A stretch of DNA of 64,000 nucleotides from Altererythrobacter lutimaris. Lineage in GTDB: Bacteria > Pseudomonadota > Alphaproteobacteria > Sphingomonadales > Sphingomonadaceae. Under the pieces are notes generated by a model, which searched no databases, was not told the DNA's origin, and saw nothing but the letters and a program-made list of their open reading frames with translations. Each line of letters begins with the position of its first letter. Position 1 is the first letter of the stretch. The stretch spans positions 186,001 to 250,000 of the forward strand of contig NZ_JABWTA010000001.1 of the NCBI RefSeq assembly GCF_013371495.1, read 5' to 3'. This document shows positions 51,354 to 58,939 of this stretch, piece by piece. The position numbers and the translations under genes are program-made.

Positions 51354-52274
51354 ATGTTCGAATATGATTATGTCCCGCTCCCGGAGCGCGCTCCGCTTCG
51401 TTGGCCGAACGGCGCGAAAGTCGCGATTATGTTCACGTTCAATCTCGAAACATGGGACCTGGTGAAGGATACGGACCAGCCGTATTATGCGGGCGGACCG
51501 GCTTTGCTGCCAAATGCGCTTGCAGGCCGCATCCCCGATTACCCGAACTATTCCTGGCGCGAATATGGCCAGCGGGTGGGCGTATGGCGCATGTTCGAGA
51601 TGTTCGACGAGATGGGCGCAAAGGCAGGTTGTACAGTCAATGCAGTCACTTTCGAACGGCGCAAAGCGATGGCGGATGCCTGCCTTGAGCGCGGCTGGGA
51701 GCTGATCGCGCACAATTACGAGCAAGGCGAACTGCTGACCGATTTCCATGACGATATCGACACCGAACGCGACATCATCCGCCGTTCGGTAGAGATGTAT
51801 GAGAAGCACACTGGACGAAAGCCAAAAGTATGGCTTTCCAGCAGTTTACGCGGCACCTTGAATACTCCGACTATCCTCGTTGAAGAGGGTTTCAAGGCCT
51901 ATTGCGACATCATGAATGATGATCAGCCTTATATGATCCGCACCGATGCGGGGCCGATTGTCGGTACGCCGTACTCGAATGTGATCAACGATTTCACGAT
52001 TCTGACGCGCAATGCGCGCACCACTGACGAGTATCGCGACCTGCTGATCGAGGAATTGAAGGTGCTGCACGCAGAAGGTGCGAAAACGGGCCGCATCATG
52101 AATGTGGGCCTGCACCCGCACGTCTCCGGGCGCGCTTACACGATCCGCGCTCTTCGCGAATTTATCGAATATGCTCAATCACTTGATGGTATCTGGTGGG
52201 CAACGCGCGAAGAGATCGCCGACTGGTATGTCGACAATCACGAAGCGCATTTCCCGGGTCAGCTCAAGGGTTAG
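51354..52274 (+). CDS. NodB-fold polysaccharide deacetylase family protein (HpPgdA/PuuE-like amide hydrolase)
   Basis: The protein has 306 residues, all catalytic domain and no signal peptide, so it is cytosolic. Segments KVAIMFTFNLETWDL, GCTVNAVTFERRKAMADACLERGWELIAHNYEQGE and NVGLHPHVSGRAYTIRALREFIEYA match the family. The WATREEIADWY ending is like HpPgdA and cytosolic N-deacylases or allantoinase (PuuE). A cytosolic location beside a flavin hydroxylase argues for hydrolysis of a small N-acyl or ring-opened amide, not cell-wall deacetylation. Confidence 0.82.
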   Translation: MFEYDYVPLPERAPLRWPNGAKVAIMFTFNLETWDLVKDTDQPYYAGGPALLPNALAGRIPDYPNYSWREYGQRVGVWRMFEMFDEMGAKAGCTVNAVTFERRKAMADACLERGWELIAHNYEQGELLTDFHDDIDTERDIIRRSVEMYEKHTGRKPKVWLSSSLRGTLNTPTILVEEGFKAYCDIMNDDQPYMIRTDAGPIVGTPYSNVINDFTILTRNARTTDEYRDLLIEELKVLHAEGAKTGRIMNVGLHPHVSGRAYTIRALREFIEYAQSLDGIWWATREEIADWYVDNHEAHFPGQLKG

Positions 52275-52282
52275 AGACCTTT

Positions 52283-52330
52283 CGAGATAACCCCGAGATG
52301 AAGCGAGATACCCCCTAGAGCTCGCGAGAC
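52283..52330. repeat. Short phased repeat CGAGAT between convergent genes
   Basis: CGAGAT occurs at 52283, 52294 and 52304, with CGAGAC at 52325: spacings of 11, 10 and 21 bases, near whole turns of the helix. It occupies most of the 70-base gap between the deacylase and the convergent aldehyde dehydrogenase. Function is unknown; no clear terminator was seen here. Confidence 0.4.
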
Positions 52331-52344
52331 CTCCGCAAGATCCC

Positions 52345-53853
52345 TTACACAATCGCGCAGACAGTCTTGAGTTCAAGATAGTTGTCCATTGCGGCCTGTC
52401 CGCTGTCGCGGCCATAGCCCGACTGCTTCATCCCGCCGATCGGGAGCGAAGCGTCATACATCGCGTGGCTGTTGATCCACACCGTTCCGGCCTGGAGCCG
52501 CTCTGCCATGCGCGTCGCGTTGGAAAGCCCTTCCGTCCAGATGCCTGCGGCGAGGCCATAATCGCTGTCATTGGCCGCTGCGATAACTTCGTCCGCATCT
52601 TCAAAACGTGTGATCACGACAACAGGACCGAAAATCTCTTCGCGCACGATCCGCATGTCCGCTTTGATGTCGGTAATGACAGTCGGTGTGACAAAACTCT
52701 GATTGGGGCCAGCCGTCTCGCCACCCACCAGCACGCTCGCGCCTGCCTTTTTGCCGTCCGCGATATAGTCCGCAACTTTGCCGGCGTGTCCTTTGGAGAT
52801 CAGCGGGCCCATATGCGTTGCCGGATCAAGGCCGTGGCCCAGCTGGATGGCTTTGGCTTGCTCTGCCATGCCTTCAAGCACGCGGTCATAGACGCTGGAA
52901 TGCGCGTAAAGGCGTGAGCCTGCAATGCACACCTGACCGCCATTGAAGAAGATCGCATTGGCCGCGCCCGGAATGGCTGCCTCGAGGTCCGCATCGTCCA
53001 TGATGATGACCGGAGACTTGCCGCCGAGCTCAACACTCACGCGCTTCAAATTGCCTTGCGAGGCATCGACGATCTTGCGACCCGTCACTGTCGAGCCGGT
53101 AAAGGCGATCTTGTTCACGTCCTCGTGCTCAGCAAGCGCTGCGCCTGCCTCCGCGCCGAAGCCTGTGACAACATTGACCACGCCCTGCGGCGTACCCGCC
53201 TCCTGGATCAGCTCTGCCAAACGGATAGTCGTCAGCGAGGTCTCTTCAGATGGCTTGAGTACCAAGGTGCAACCTGCGGCCATCGCAGGGGCTATCTTCA
53301 TCGCCGTCAGCACCAGCGGCGAGTTCCACGGCAGGATGCCGCCGACAACGCCGACCGGCTCGCGGCGCGTATAGGCATGAACGCGCTTGCCTTCAGGCTG
53401 GTAATTGATCGAAGTCGGGATGGTCGAGCCTTCGATCTTCGTCGCCATCCCGGCGAAATAGCGGAACTGCGCAACCGCTCCGGGAATTTCCGCCCAGCGC
53501 CCGACATAAAGCGCCTTGCCCTGATCGAGCGTTTCCAGCTCTGCCAGCTCGTCAATCTTCGCTTCCATCAGGTCTGCGATCTTCCAGAGCAGCTGGCTGC
53601 GCTCCATCGGTGTCATCGCTCGCCATGGGCCGGTTTCGAACGCCTTGCGCGCCGCCGCAACTGCTGCATCGACATCGGCTGCATTTCCACGCGCAATTTT
53701 GCCGATAACTTCGCCGGTGGCCGGATCAAGCGTGTCGAATGTCTCGCCCGACTGGCTGCTCACCCATTCGCCATCAACCAGCAGCTTGTGCTGGACACGG
53801 GCGAGGAAGGCGGCTGCTTCTGCGTTGGGTTTGAGAGCGTTAGAAAGGTCCAT
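52345..53853 (-). CDS. NAD(P)-dependent aldehyde dehydrogenase
   Basis: The protein has 502 residues. It shows GGILPWNSPLVLTAMKIAPAMAAGC, KPSEETSLTTIRL, FTGSTVTGRKIV, catalytic Glu in ELGGKSPVIIMDD, catalytic Cys in NGGQVCIAGSRLYAH, EEIFGPVVVITRF and IGGMKQSGYGRDSGQAAMDNYLELK. It is distinct from the enzyme at 35070 and the HpaE-like one at 60967. It closes the supercluster and is the only gene of its unit. A long imperfect palindrome lies about 90 bases upstream. Confidence 0.93.
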   Translation of the reverse strand: MDLSNALKPNAEAAAFLARVQHKLLVDGEWVSSQSGETFDTLDPATGEVIGKIARGNAADVDAAVAAARKAFETGPWRAMTPMERSQLLWKIADLMEAKIDELAELETLDQGKALYVGRWAEIPGAVAQFRYFAGMATKIEGSTIPTSINYQPEGKRVHAYTRREPVGVVGGILPWNSPLVLTAMKIAPAMAAGCTLVLKPSEETSLTTIRLAELIQEAGTPQGVVNVVTGFGAEAGAALAEHEDVNKIAFTGSTVTGRKIVDASQGNLKRVSVELGGKSPVIIMDDADLEAAIPGAANAIFFNGGQVCIAGSRLYAHSSVYDRVLEGMAEQAKAIQLGHGLDPATHMGPLISKGHAGKVADYIADGKKAGASVLVGGETAGPNQSFVTPTVITDIKADMRIVREEIFGPVVVITRFEDADEVIAAANDSDYGLAAGIWTEGLSNATRMAERLQAGTVWINSHAMYDASLPIGGMKQSGYGRDSGQAAMDNYLELKTVCAIV

Positions 53854-53939
53854 GGGTCACGGGTCCGTTGGTTGCGCAAATCTGTCAGGTTCCACGTAGC
53901 GTGAGGGCCGATGTTCTGGCGGCACAACGCGCTCGCTAA

Positions 53940-53966
53940 TCGCTGATTGGATAAATCCGTGAGCGA
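53940..53966. promoter_or_regulatory. Imperfect 27-bp palindrome upstream of the aldehyde dehydrogenase
   Basis: Outer arms TCGCT / AGCGA enclose an inner GGAT-AA-ATCC. The inner half-sites resemble the cluster dyad turned outside in, but the spacing and order differ. It might be an operator for the gene starting at 53853. Confidence 0.3.
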
Positions 53967-54003
53967 TGTGCCTGTTCCCGGTGCTGTATCGTGCGCAGAG
54001 CAT

Positions 54004-54033
54004 AAAAAAGAAGGCGGGATCACTCCCGCCTTC
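54004..54033 (-). terminator. Strong terminator of the TonB receptor gene
   Basis: Perfect 10-bp arms GAAGGCGGGA / TCCCGCCTTC (54010-54019 and 54024-54033) with a 4-base loop. On the minus strand the hairpin is followed by TTTTTT (complement of 54004-54009). It lies 28 bases after the receptor stop. Confidence 0.9.
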
Positions 54034-54061
54034 TCCTTGATCACAAAGCTGTGCCCGGTCC

Positions 54062-57000
54062 TTAGAGGCCAGGAATGTCCGCGAAGTTCACACGGATACC
54101 AGCATAGAAATAGCGTCCGCGCCAGCCGGTGGGGGTGTTGTTCAACCCGATTGCCGGCTGTTCATTGGTGAAGTTGTTCACGCCGAGGTAGAACTGGAAC
54201 TGATCGTCCGCAGTCTGGAACTCTGCCCGAATGTCATGCATGAAGCGTGATCCAATCGTCAGGAATTCGGGAGCAGCGCGGTCCGGGTTTGCAGCCAGAA
54301 CGTCTTTTTCAAAACGCAGCTGGGGTCCGATATACTGCACACCATAATTCAGAGCAAAGTTGCCACGGGTGTAAGTGATATCGGCATTGCCATTCCACTT
54401 CGGAGAGCCGGTTTCCCCGCGATCATCGTCCACTGTCCCGCCATTTGACGGAACGAACGACAACGTATCAAGATAGCCAAGCGTGCCGCGCAACTGGATA
54501 TCGCTATTGTCGTCAAGGTCGAAGCGATAGCTCATCGTCATGTCCGCGCCAGACGTTTCGAAGAAGGCGACGTTAACAGGTGACAGGCTGAAGCTCTCAA
54601 CGAAGCCGGTGCCCGCAGCTCTGGTCACCCGATCGCAGAACTCATTGTCCAGCGTTGGAGAATCGACACAGAACTCAGCAATCTCTGACAATTCCGCTGT
54701 ATTGATCGCGTTCTCGATCTCGATATCGAACCAGTCGAAGCTGAACGTCAGCCCTGGCAGGAAGCTCGGCTGAACAACCACACCTGCGGTCCAGGTTGTT
54801 GCTTCCTCTGGATCAAGCTCCTGGTTGCCCGAGACAAAGCCCTCGATGCTTGCGCTTGATGCGATATCGTTGCCAAAGTCATAGGTATCGAAATCGGCAC
54901 CGAGGCCTTCGATCAAGGCGCGGCAATTCGCTTCGCGTACAGGCGCACCGTTGTTCACATTGATCGGGTCGCATGGGTCAGTAAGGAAATCGAACGTGCC
55001 TGTCGCCGGAGCAAACAGCTCGGTTATGTTCGGTGCACGTACGGACTGGCCATAACTTCCGCGGAAGCGGACATCGCGGACTGGCGCCCAGACACCAGAT
55101 ACGGACCAGCTGTCCGTGTAGCCCGATGTGGAATAATCCGAAATGCGTGCAGCAGCGCGCAGTTCAAGCAATTCGAAGAATGGCATGTCAGCCAACAGCG
55201 GCAATGACAGTTCAGCGAAGCCTTCGATTACATCGAACGAGCCGGTCTCATTGTCGAGAAGTGCGAGATCGGCAAGAACACCTTGGTCTGGATTGAAGTC
55301 AGTGACCTGACGCGCGAGGTCGTCGACCAATGAGACACTCTTCTCCTTACGGTATTCACCGCCGAGCACGAAGCCGACAGGGCCGCCGGGCAATTCAAAA
55401 AACGATCTGAAATCGCCGGAAACGAAGCCGTTCACCACATGTTGAGTGAGCGTGAATTCGTTGCGCAGGTCTGCGTTGATGAAGTCAAGCGCAGCCTGGC
55501 TTGCAACCCCTTCACCGAACACGTTCAATGGGACACACTGGTCTGGCGTGAATGTCTGAGGCGCTTCACCATAGTTGAAATTGCCATTATCCACGATGCC
55601 ACTGCCGTCGATCGAAACGCGGCACACTACGTTGCCGTTTGGCGTGCCGTTCAGGAATTCACCTTCATCAACCGCATCAAGAGCCGCGAAGTAGCGGTCT
55701 TCAATGCGATAGTTTTCAGAGATGTAGGTGGTCTTGTTGCGACCATAGACATAGCTCAACTCAAAACGTGAGTTGTCGCCAATGTCACCATCAAAGCCGA
55801 TTACACCGCGGAACAGATCTCGTTCGAGGCGCTCATTGCGTGTGCCAAGATCAAAGTTGTCGCGGTTAAACAGCACACCCCCGAAATCGCCGCGGTCGTT
55901 GACGGCATCACGGACGTTCTGCGGGATCAACGGGTTATCGTTCGATACGAAGGTGAAGAAGTCAAAGGAAGGCTGCGCAATCGAGAAGTTCTCGGTGTTC
56001 ACGTATTTGCCTTCAGCGAAAAACCGCAGTGTTGGGCTTAGCTCGTAATTTGTGAACAAGTTGAACGAGTGGTGCTCGGTTCTGGCCTGAAGATCGCCTT
56101 GATAACTTGCAACGGGCGTATCATCCGTGTCCGGAGAACCTGCAGACAGGAAGCCTGAATTCGGCAGGAACGTGCCTGCATTGTAGATGCCGCCATCGCC
56201 TCGGAATTCGGGCAGGAAGCTTCCATCGATGACCAATGCACCACCTGGGGCACTATCGGCCCAGCCGATGTACCGCAGCGGGATGTTGTCAGGAATATCG
56301 GGATCGTCCGGAATATCGTCCGGGTTGCGAACGAATACAAATGCATCGAACTGGCCATTGGGCCGGTCGCCAAACCCAACGCGGCCATCCTTCCGGTATT
56401 CGTAAGACGCGGCAATATTGCCGCGATCATCAGCGAAATTGGTACCGACTGTGATCGCGCCAAGAAAACTCTCGGCATCGCCAAAGTCGGAAACGCCAGC
56501 TTGGGCGCGTGCATCAATGCCTTCGAAGTCGCGCTTCATCACGAAGTTGACAACGCCCGACACGCCATCAGCACCATAAACCGATGAAACGCCGCCGGTC
56601 AGAATGTCGACGCGCTCAACCAAGGCAGTAGGGATGGTATTGATGTCGACACCCGCTTCACCGGGAACGCCAGCGATATGGCGTCGGCCATCGACGAGCA
56701 CGAGCGTGCGCTCTGGACCGAGGTTACGCAGGTCAAGAAGATTGACACCAGTACCGCCAAATCGCGCTTGCGAACCGGCCGCATCGAAATTGTCTTCCGA
56801 GTTGAACAGCGCAGGGCTTTGCGTCAGCAATTCAGTGAGGTTTGTTTCACCTGAGCGCGTAATCGTTTCAGCATCAATTGCTACGATCGGGTTCGGACTG
56901 GCGGCTCCGGGGTTGGTGTTAAGACGCGTACCGGTCACAACAATCGCGTTGTCGGTTTCAGTGGCCTCAGTCTCAGTGTTTGGTGCATCTTGCGCAAGCG

Positions 57001-57094
57001 CTGGGGTTGCAAGTGTGATAGCAAGCGCTGACACGCTTGCTCCGGCTACAGCGCGCACGGGACTGTGCGTCGCAAAAGCGATTACCTTGATCAT
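54062..57094 (-). CDS. TonB-dependent receptor, large type
   Basis: The protein has 1010 residues. A signal peptide (ASVSALAITLATPALAQDA) is followed by a TonB box-like NAIVVTGTRLNTNPG. The plug has NLTELLTQSPALFNS, LDLRNLGPERTLVLVDGRRH, LVERVDILTGGVSSVYGADGVSGVVNFVMKRDFEG. This is the sphingomonad group whose plugs carry LGxxRTLVLVDGRR and SxxYGADAVAGVVN-like sequences, often near polymer or aromatic use genes. The C-terminal strand is YFYAGIRVNFADIPGL. Two dyads lie in the 294-base region upstream. Its neighbours suggest either an oligosaccharide (GH42 nearby) or an aromatic ligand. Confidence 0.93.
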   Translation of the reverse strand: MIKVIAFATHSPVRAVAGASVSALAITLATPALAQDAPNTETEATETDNAIVVTGTRLNTNPGAASPNPIVAIDAETITRSGETNLTELLTQSPALFNSEDNFDAAGSQARFGGTGVNLLDLRNLGPERTLVLVDGRRHIAGVPGEAGVDINTIPTALVERVDILTGGVSSVYGADGVSGVVNFVMKRDFEGIDARAQAGVSDFGDAESFLGAITVGTNFADDRGNIAASYEYRKDGRVGFGDRPNGQFDAFVFVRNPDDIPDDPDIPDNIPLRYIGWADSAPGGALVIDGSFLPEFRGDGGIYNAGTFLPNSGFLSAGSPDTDDTPVASYQGDLQARTEHHSFNLFTNYELSPTLRFFAEGKYVNTENFSIAQPSFDFFTFVSNDNPLIPQNVRDAVNDRGDFGGVLFNRDNFDLGTRNERLERDLFRGVIGFDGDIGDNSRFELSYVYGRNKTTYISENYRIEDRYFAALDAVDEGEFLNGTPNGNVVCRVSIDGSGIVDNGNFNYGEAPQTFTPDQCVPLNVFGEGVASQAALDFINADLRNEFTLTQHVVNGFVSGDFRSFFELPGGPVGFVLGGEYRKEKSVSLVDDLARQVTDFNPDQGVLADLALLDNETGSFDVIEGFAELSLPLLADMPFFELLELRAAARISDYSTSGYTDSWSVSGVWAPVRDVRFRGSYGQSVRAPNITELFAPATGTFDFLTDPCDPINVNNGAPVREANCRALIEGLGADFDTYDFGNDIASSASIEGFVSGNQELDPEEATTWTAGVVVQPSFLPGLTFSFDWFDIEIENAINTAELSEIAEFCVDSPTLDNEFCDRVTRAAGTGFVESFSLSPVNVAFFETSGADMTMSYRFDLDDNSDIQLRGTLGYLDTLSFVPSNGGTVDDDRGETGSPKWNGNADITYTRGNFALNYGVQYIGPQLRFEKDVLAANPDRAAPEFLTIGSRFMHDIRAEFQTADDQFQFYLGVNNFTNEQPAIGLNNTPTGWRGRYFYAGIRVNFADIPGL

Positions 57095-57122
57095 CGAGGA
57101 GTCCCTCTGATTTTTCGATCAT

Positions 57123-57138
57123 TTTCGATGGATCGAAA
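57123..57138. promoter_or_regulatory. Dyad upstream of the large TonB receptor
   Basis: TTTCGAT-GG-ATCGAAA, perfect 7-bp arms, 29 bases before the receptor start (minus strand). A further half TTTCGAT lies at 57113-57119. It overlaps the likely promoter or leader, so a repressor site is plausible. Confidence 0.45.
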
Positions 57139-57197
57139 TGAAGTTATTCTCTGAGCGAAATACAATTCACCCGGCTAACTCCAGTCCCGCACCTTTT

Positions 57198-57223
57198 TTG
57201 CGCTCATGTGTTATTGAGCGCAA
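57198..57223. promoter_or_regulatory. Perfect 9-bp inverted repeat between the TonB receptor and hydrolase genes
   Basis: TTGCGCTCA-TGTGTTAT-TGAGCGCAA: 9-bp perfect arms and an 8-base spacer, in the divergent region 104 bases from the receptor and 166 bases from the hydrolase. A weaker half-site (TGAGCGAAA) occurs near 57152. It could be a shared operator. Confidence 0.5.
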
Positions 57224-57339
57224 GGCAGCTCAATTAACCACTTCTGCCTTTCCGCTGAACTGTAACCTCTTGGCAACAGGGGAGATGGTCAGTTTTGCCT
57301 TACATTCGATATGACGCCCCACTACAGGTCCGTACGCTC

Positions 57340-57354
57340 GCGAAGGTGCTTCGC
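57340..57354. other. Short hairpin in the hydrolase leader
   Basis: GCGAAG-GTG-CTTCGC with flanking C/G that can extend the stem to 7 bp, 34 bases before the start at 57389. It has no U-tract. Confidence 0.3.
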
Positions 57355-57388
57355 GCACAGGTCTTGAGAATTGGAAGGACTGACTGTC

Positions 57389-58939
57389 ATGGAATGCGAA
57401 TACGTGACATTGCCTGACGGGAAGCAGATGCATTATCGCAGCATGGGCGAGGGTCCAGCTCTGGTCATGCTCCATCCCTCGCCGCAAAATTCCGAAGCGA
57501 TGATCCCGGCCATGGGCGCGTTTTCGAAGGCAGGCACTTGTATCGCGTTTGATACGCCGGGCTATGGTTTGTCAGATCCGCTCGCCGTCAGCGGCACGCC
57601 GTCGCTCGGCGATTATGCGCGCCGGTTTGTCGAGGCAATGGACGCGCTCGGGATCGAGAAAGCTTGCATCTATGGCGCTGCGACAGGCGCTCAGATTGCG
57701 GCAGAGATGGGCAAGCTGTTCCCGGACCGGATTGCCTTCGTCATGCTCGATTCCAATGGCGAGCTGACCGAGCAGGAATGCGCAGACTATATCGAAGCGG
57801 GCTATTTCGCCGACGTCACGCCGCAGCGCGATGGAGCGCATTTGCTCACCTATTGGGACATGTGCCGCAACCTGTTCTACGCCTTCCCGTGGTTCTCTGA
57901 CGCGCCTGAACACAGGCTCGGTCTCGACGCGCCGCCGGTCGAGATGATCCACGCGACACTGCTGCGCTATTTGCAGGCAGGCGAGAACTATGCCGATGCC
58001 TACAAGCCGGCTTTCTATGCAGAGCGGGTCGAGCATCTGGAGGGCATGGACGTACCTGCGACGATGACGCGCTGGGAATCGAGCCCAGTGCTGGCGCTGG
58101 CGGACGCTTTGATCGCGCGCGGACTACCGGACAACGTCAAACTGCTTCGCGCCGGGGCAGGTCTGGAGGCGCGCTATGGCGTTCAGCTTGAAGCGTTGCA
58201 GAGCTTTTTGGCGGGCGCTGATTTGCCGACGTTCAAAGTTCCTAATGCGGAAGAGACAATAGGCCGCTTCTGGTGCGACACACCCGCAGGCCGAATTCAT
58301 GGCGAGCGGCGGGCAGGGGAAGGCGATCCGGTCGTGATGCTGCATGGGGCAGGCGGGACCGCCGCGCTTTTTGTCGAGCGGTGCCAAGCCCAAGCGAATG
58401 GTCGGTCAATCGTGGCGTTTGACTTGCCATGCCACGGCACGTCCTCTGATCTTTCGCGTGGCGGGCCAATCTCAGTCGAAGCTATGGCAGATGCACTATT
58501 TCCGGCCTTGCAAGGCGAAGGTCTGGCGGGTGCAGACGTGATCACAGAAGGGCTGGGGGCGGCGGTGGCTGTCGCTTTAGCTGAACGATCGGGGTCAGGC
58601 ACTCTCAGCATTGTCGAACCTGAGCGATATTCGCAGTCGCAGGTAGAAGCCGCGCTTGCTGGCGGCTTGCCGGACCTGTCGCCGCGCATGGACGGCACGC
58701 ATCTGATCGCTGCCTGGAGCTATGCGCGCAGTGGCCGCCTGTTCACGCCGCCATGGGATTTCAGCGCGGCAGCGCAGCGCTCACCAGCTCTCAACACAGA
58801 CCCGCGCGACATTCATGAGGAATGTACCGCGATGCTGCGTGTCGGCACGCATTGGCGCGAGCTCATGGCGCTGGAATTACAGATCGACTGGAATGCGCTG
58901 GTACAGCGCAGCGGTGCGGAATTCGTCACACTGGACTGA
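57389..58939 (+). CDS. Double alpha/beta-hydrolase-fold protein with degenerate nucleophile sites
   Basis: The protein is 516 residues from the ATG at 57389 (GGAAGGA upstream). Residues 1-~290 are one hydrolase fold (ALVMLHPSPQNSEAMIPAM, CIAFDTPGYGLSDP, ACIYGAATGAQIAAEMGKLFPDRI). A second, shorter fold follows (PVVMLHGAGGTAALFVERC, IVAFDLPCHGTSSDLSR, ITEGLGAAVAVALAE). The usual G-x-S-x-G is G-A-A-T-G in the first, and the second has G where Ser is expected (EGLGAA). The first half resembles the single-domain protein at 62474, whose elbow is G-T-H-T-G. A non-serine mechanism or a non-catalytic role is possible. Its 3' end overlaps the convergent GH42 gene by 14 bases. Confidence 0.75.
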   Translation: MECEYVTLPDGKQMHYRSMGEGPALVMLHPSPQNSEAMIPAMGAFSKAGTCIAFDTPGYGLSDPLAVSGTPSLGDYARRFVEAMDALGIEKACIYGAATGAQIAAEMGKLFPDRIAFVMLDSNGELTEQECADYIEAGYFADVTPQRDGAHLLTYWDMCRNLFYAFPWFSDAPEHRLGLDAPPVEMIHATLLRYLQAGENYADAYKPAFYAERVEHLEGMDVPATMTRWESSPVLALADALIARGLPDNVKLLRAGAGLEARYGVQLEALQSFLAGADLPTFKVPNAEETIGRFWCDTPAGRIHGERRAGEGDPVVMLHGAGGTAALFVERCQAQANGRSIVAFDLPCHGTSSDLSRGGPISVEAMADALFPALQGEGLAGADVITEGLGAAVAVALAERSGSGTLSIVEPERYSQSQVEAALAGGLPDLSPRMDGTHLIAAWSYARSGRLFTPPWDFSAAAQRSPALNTDPRDIHEECTAMLRVGTHWRELMALELQIDWNALVQRSGAEFVTLD

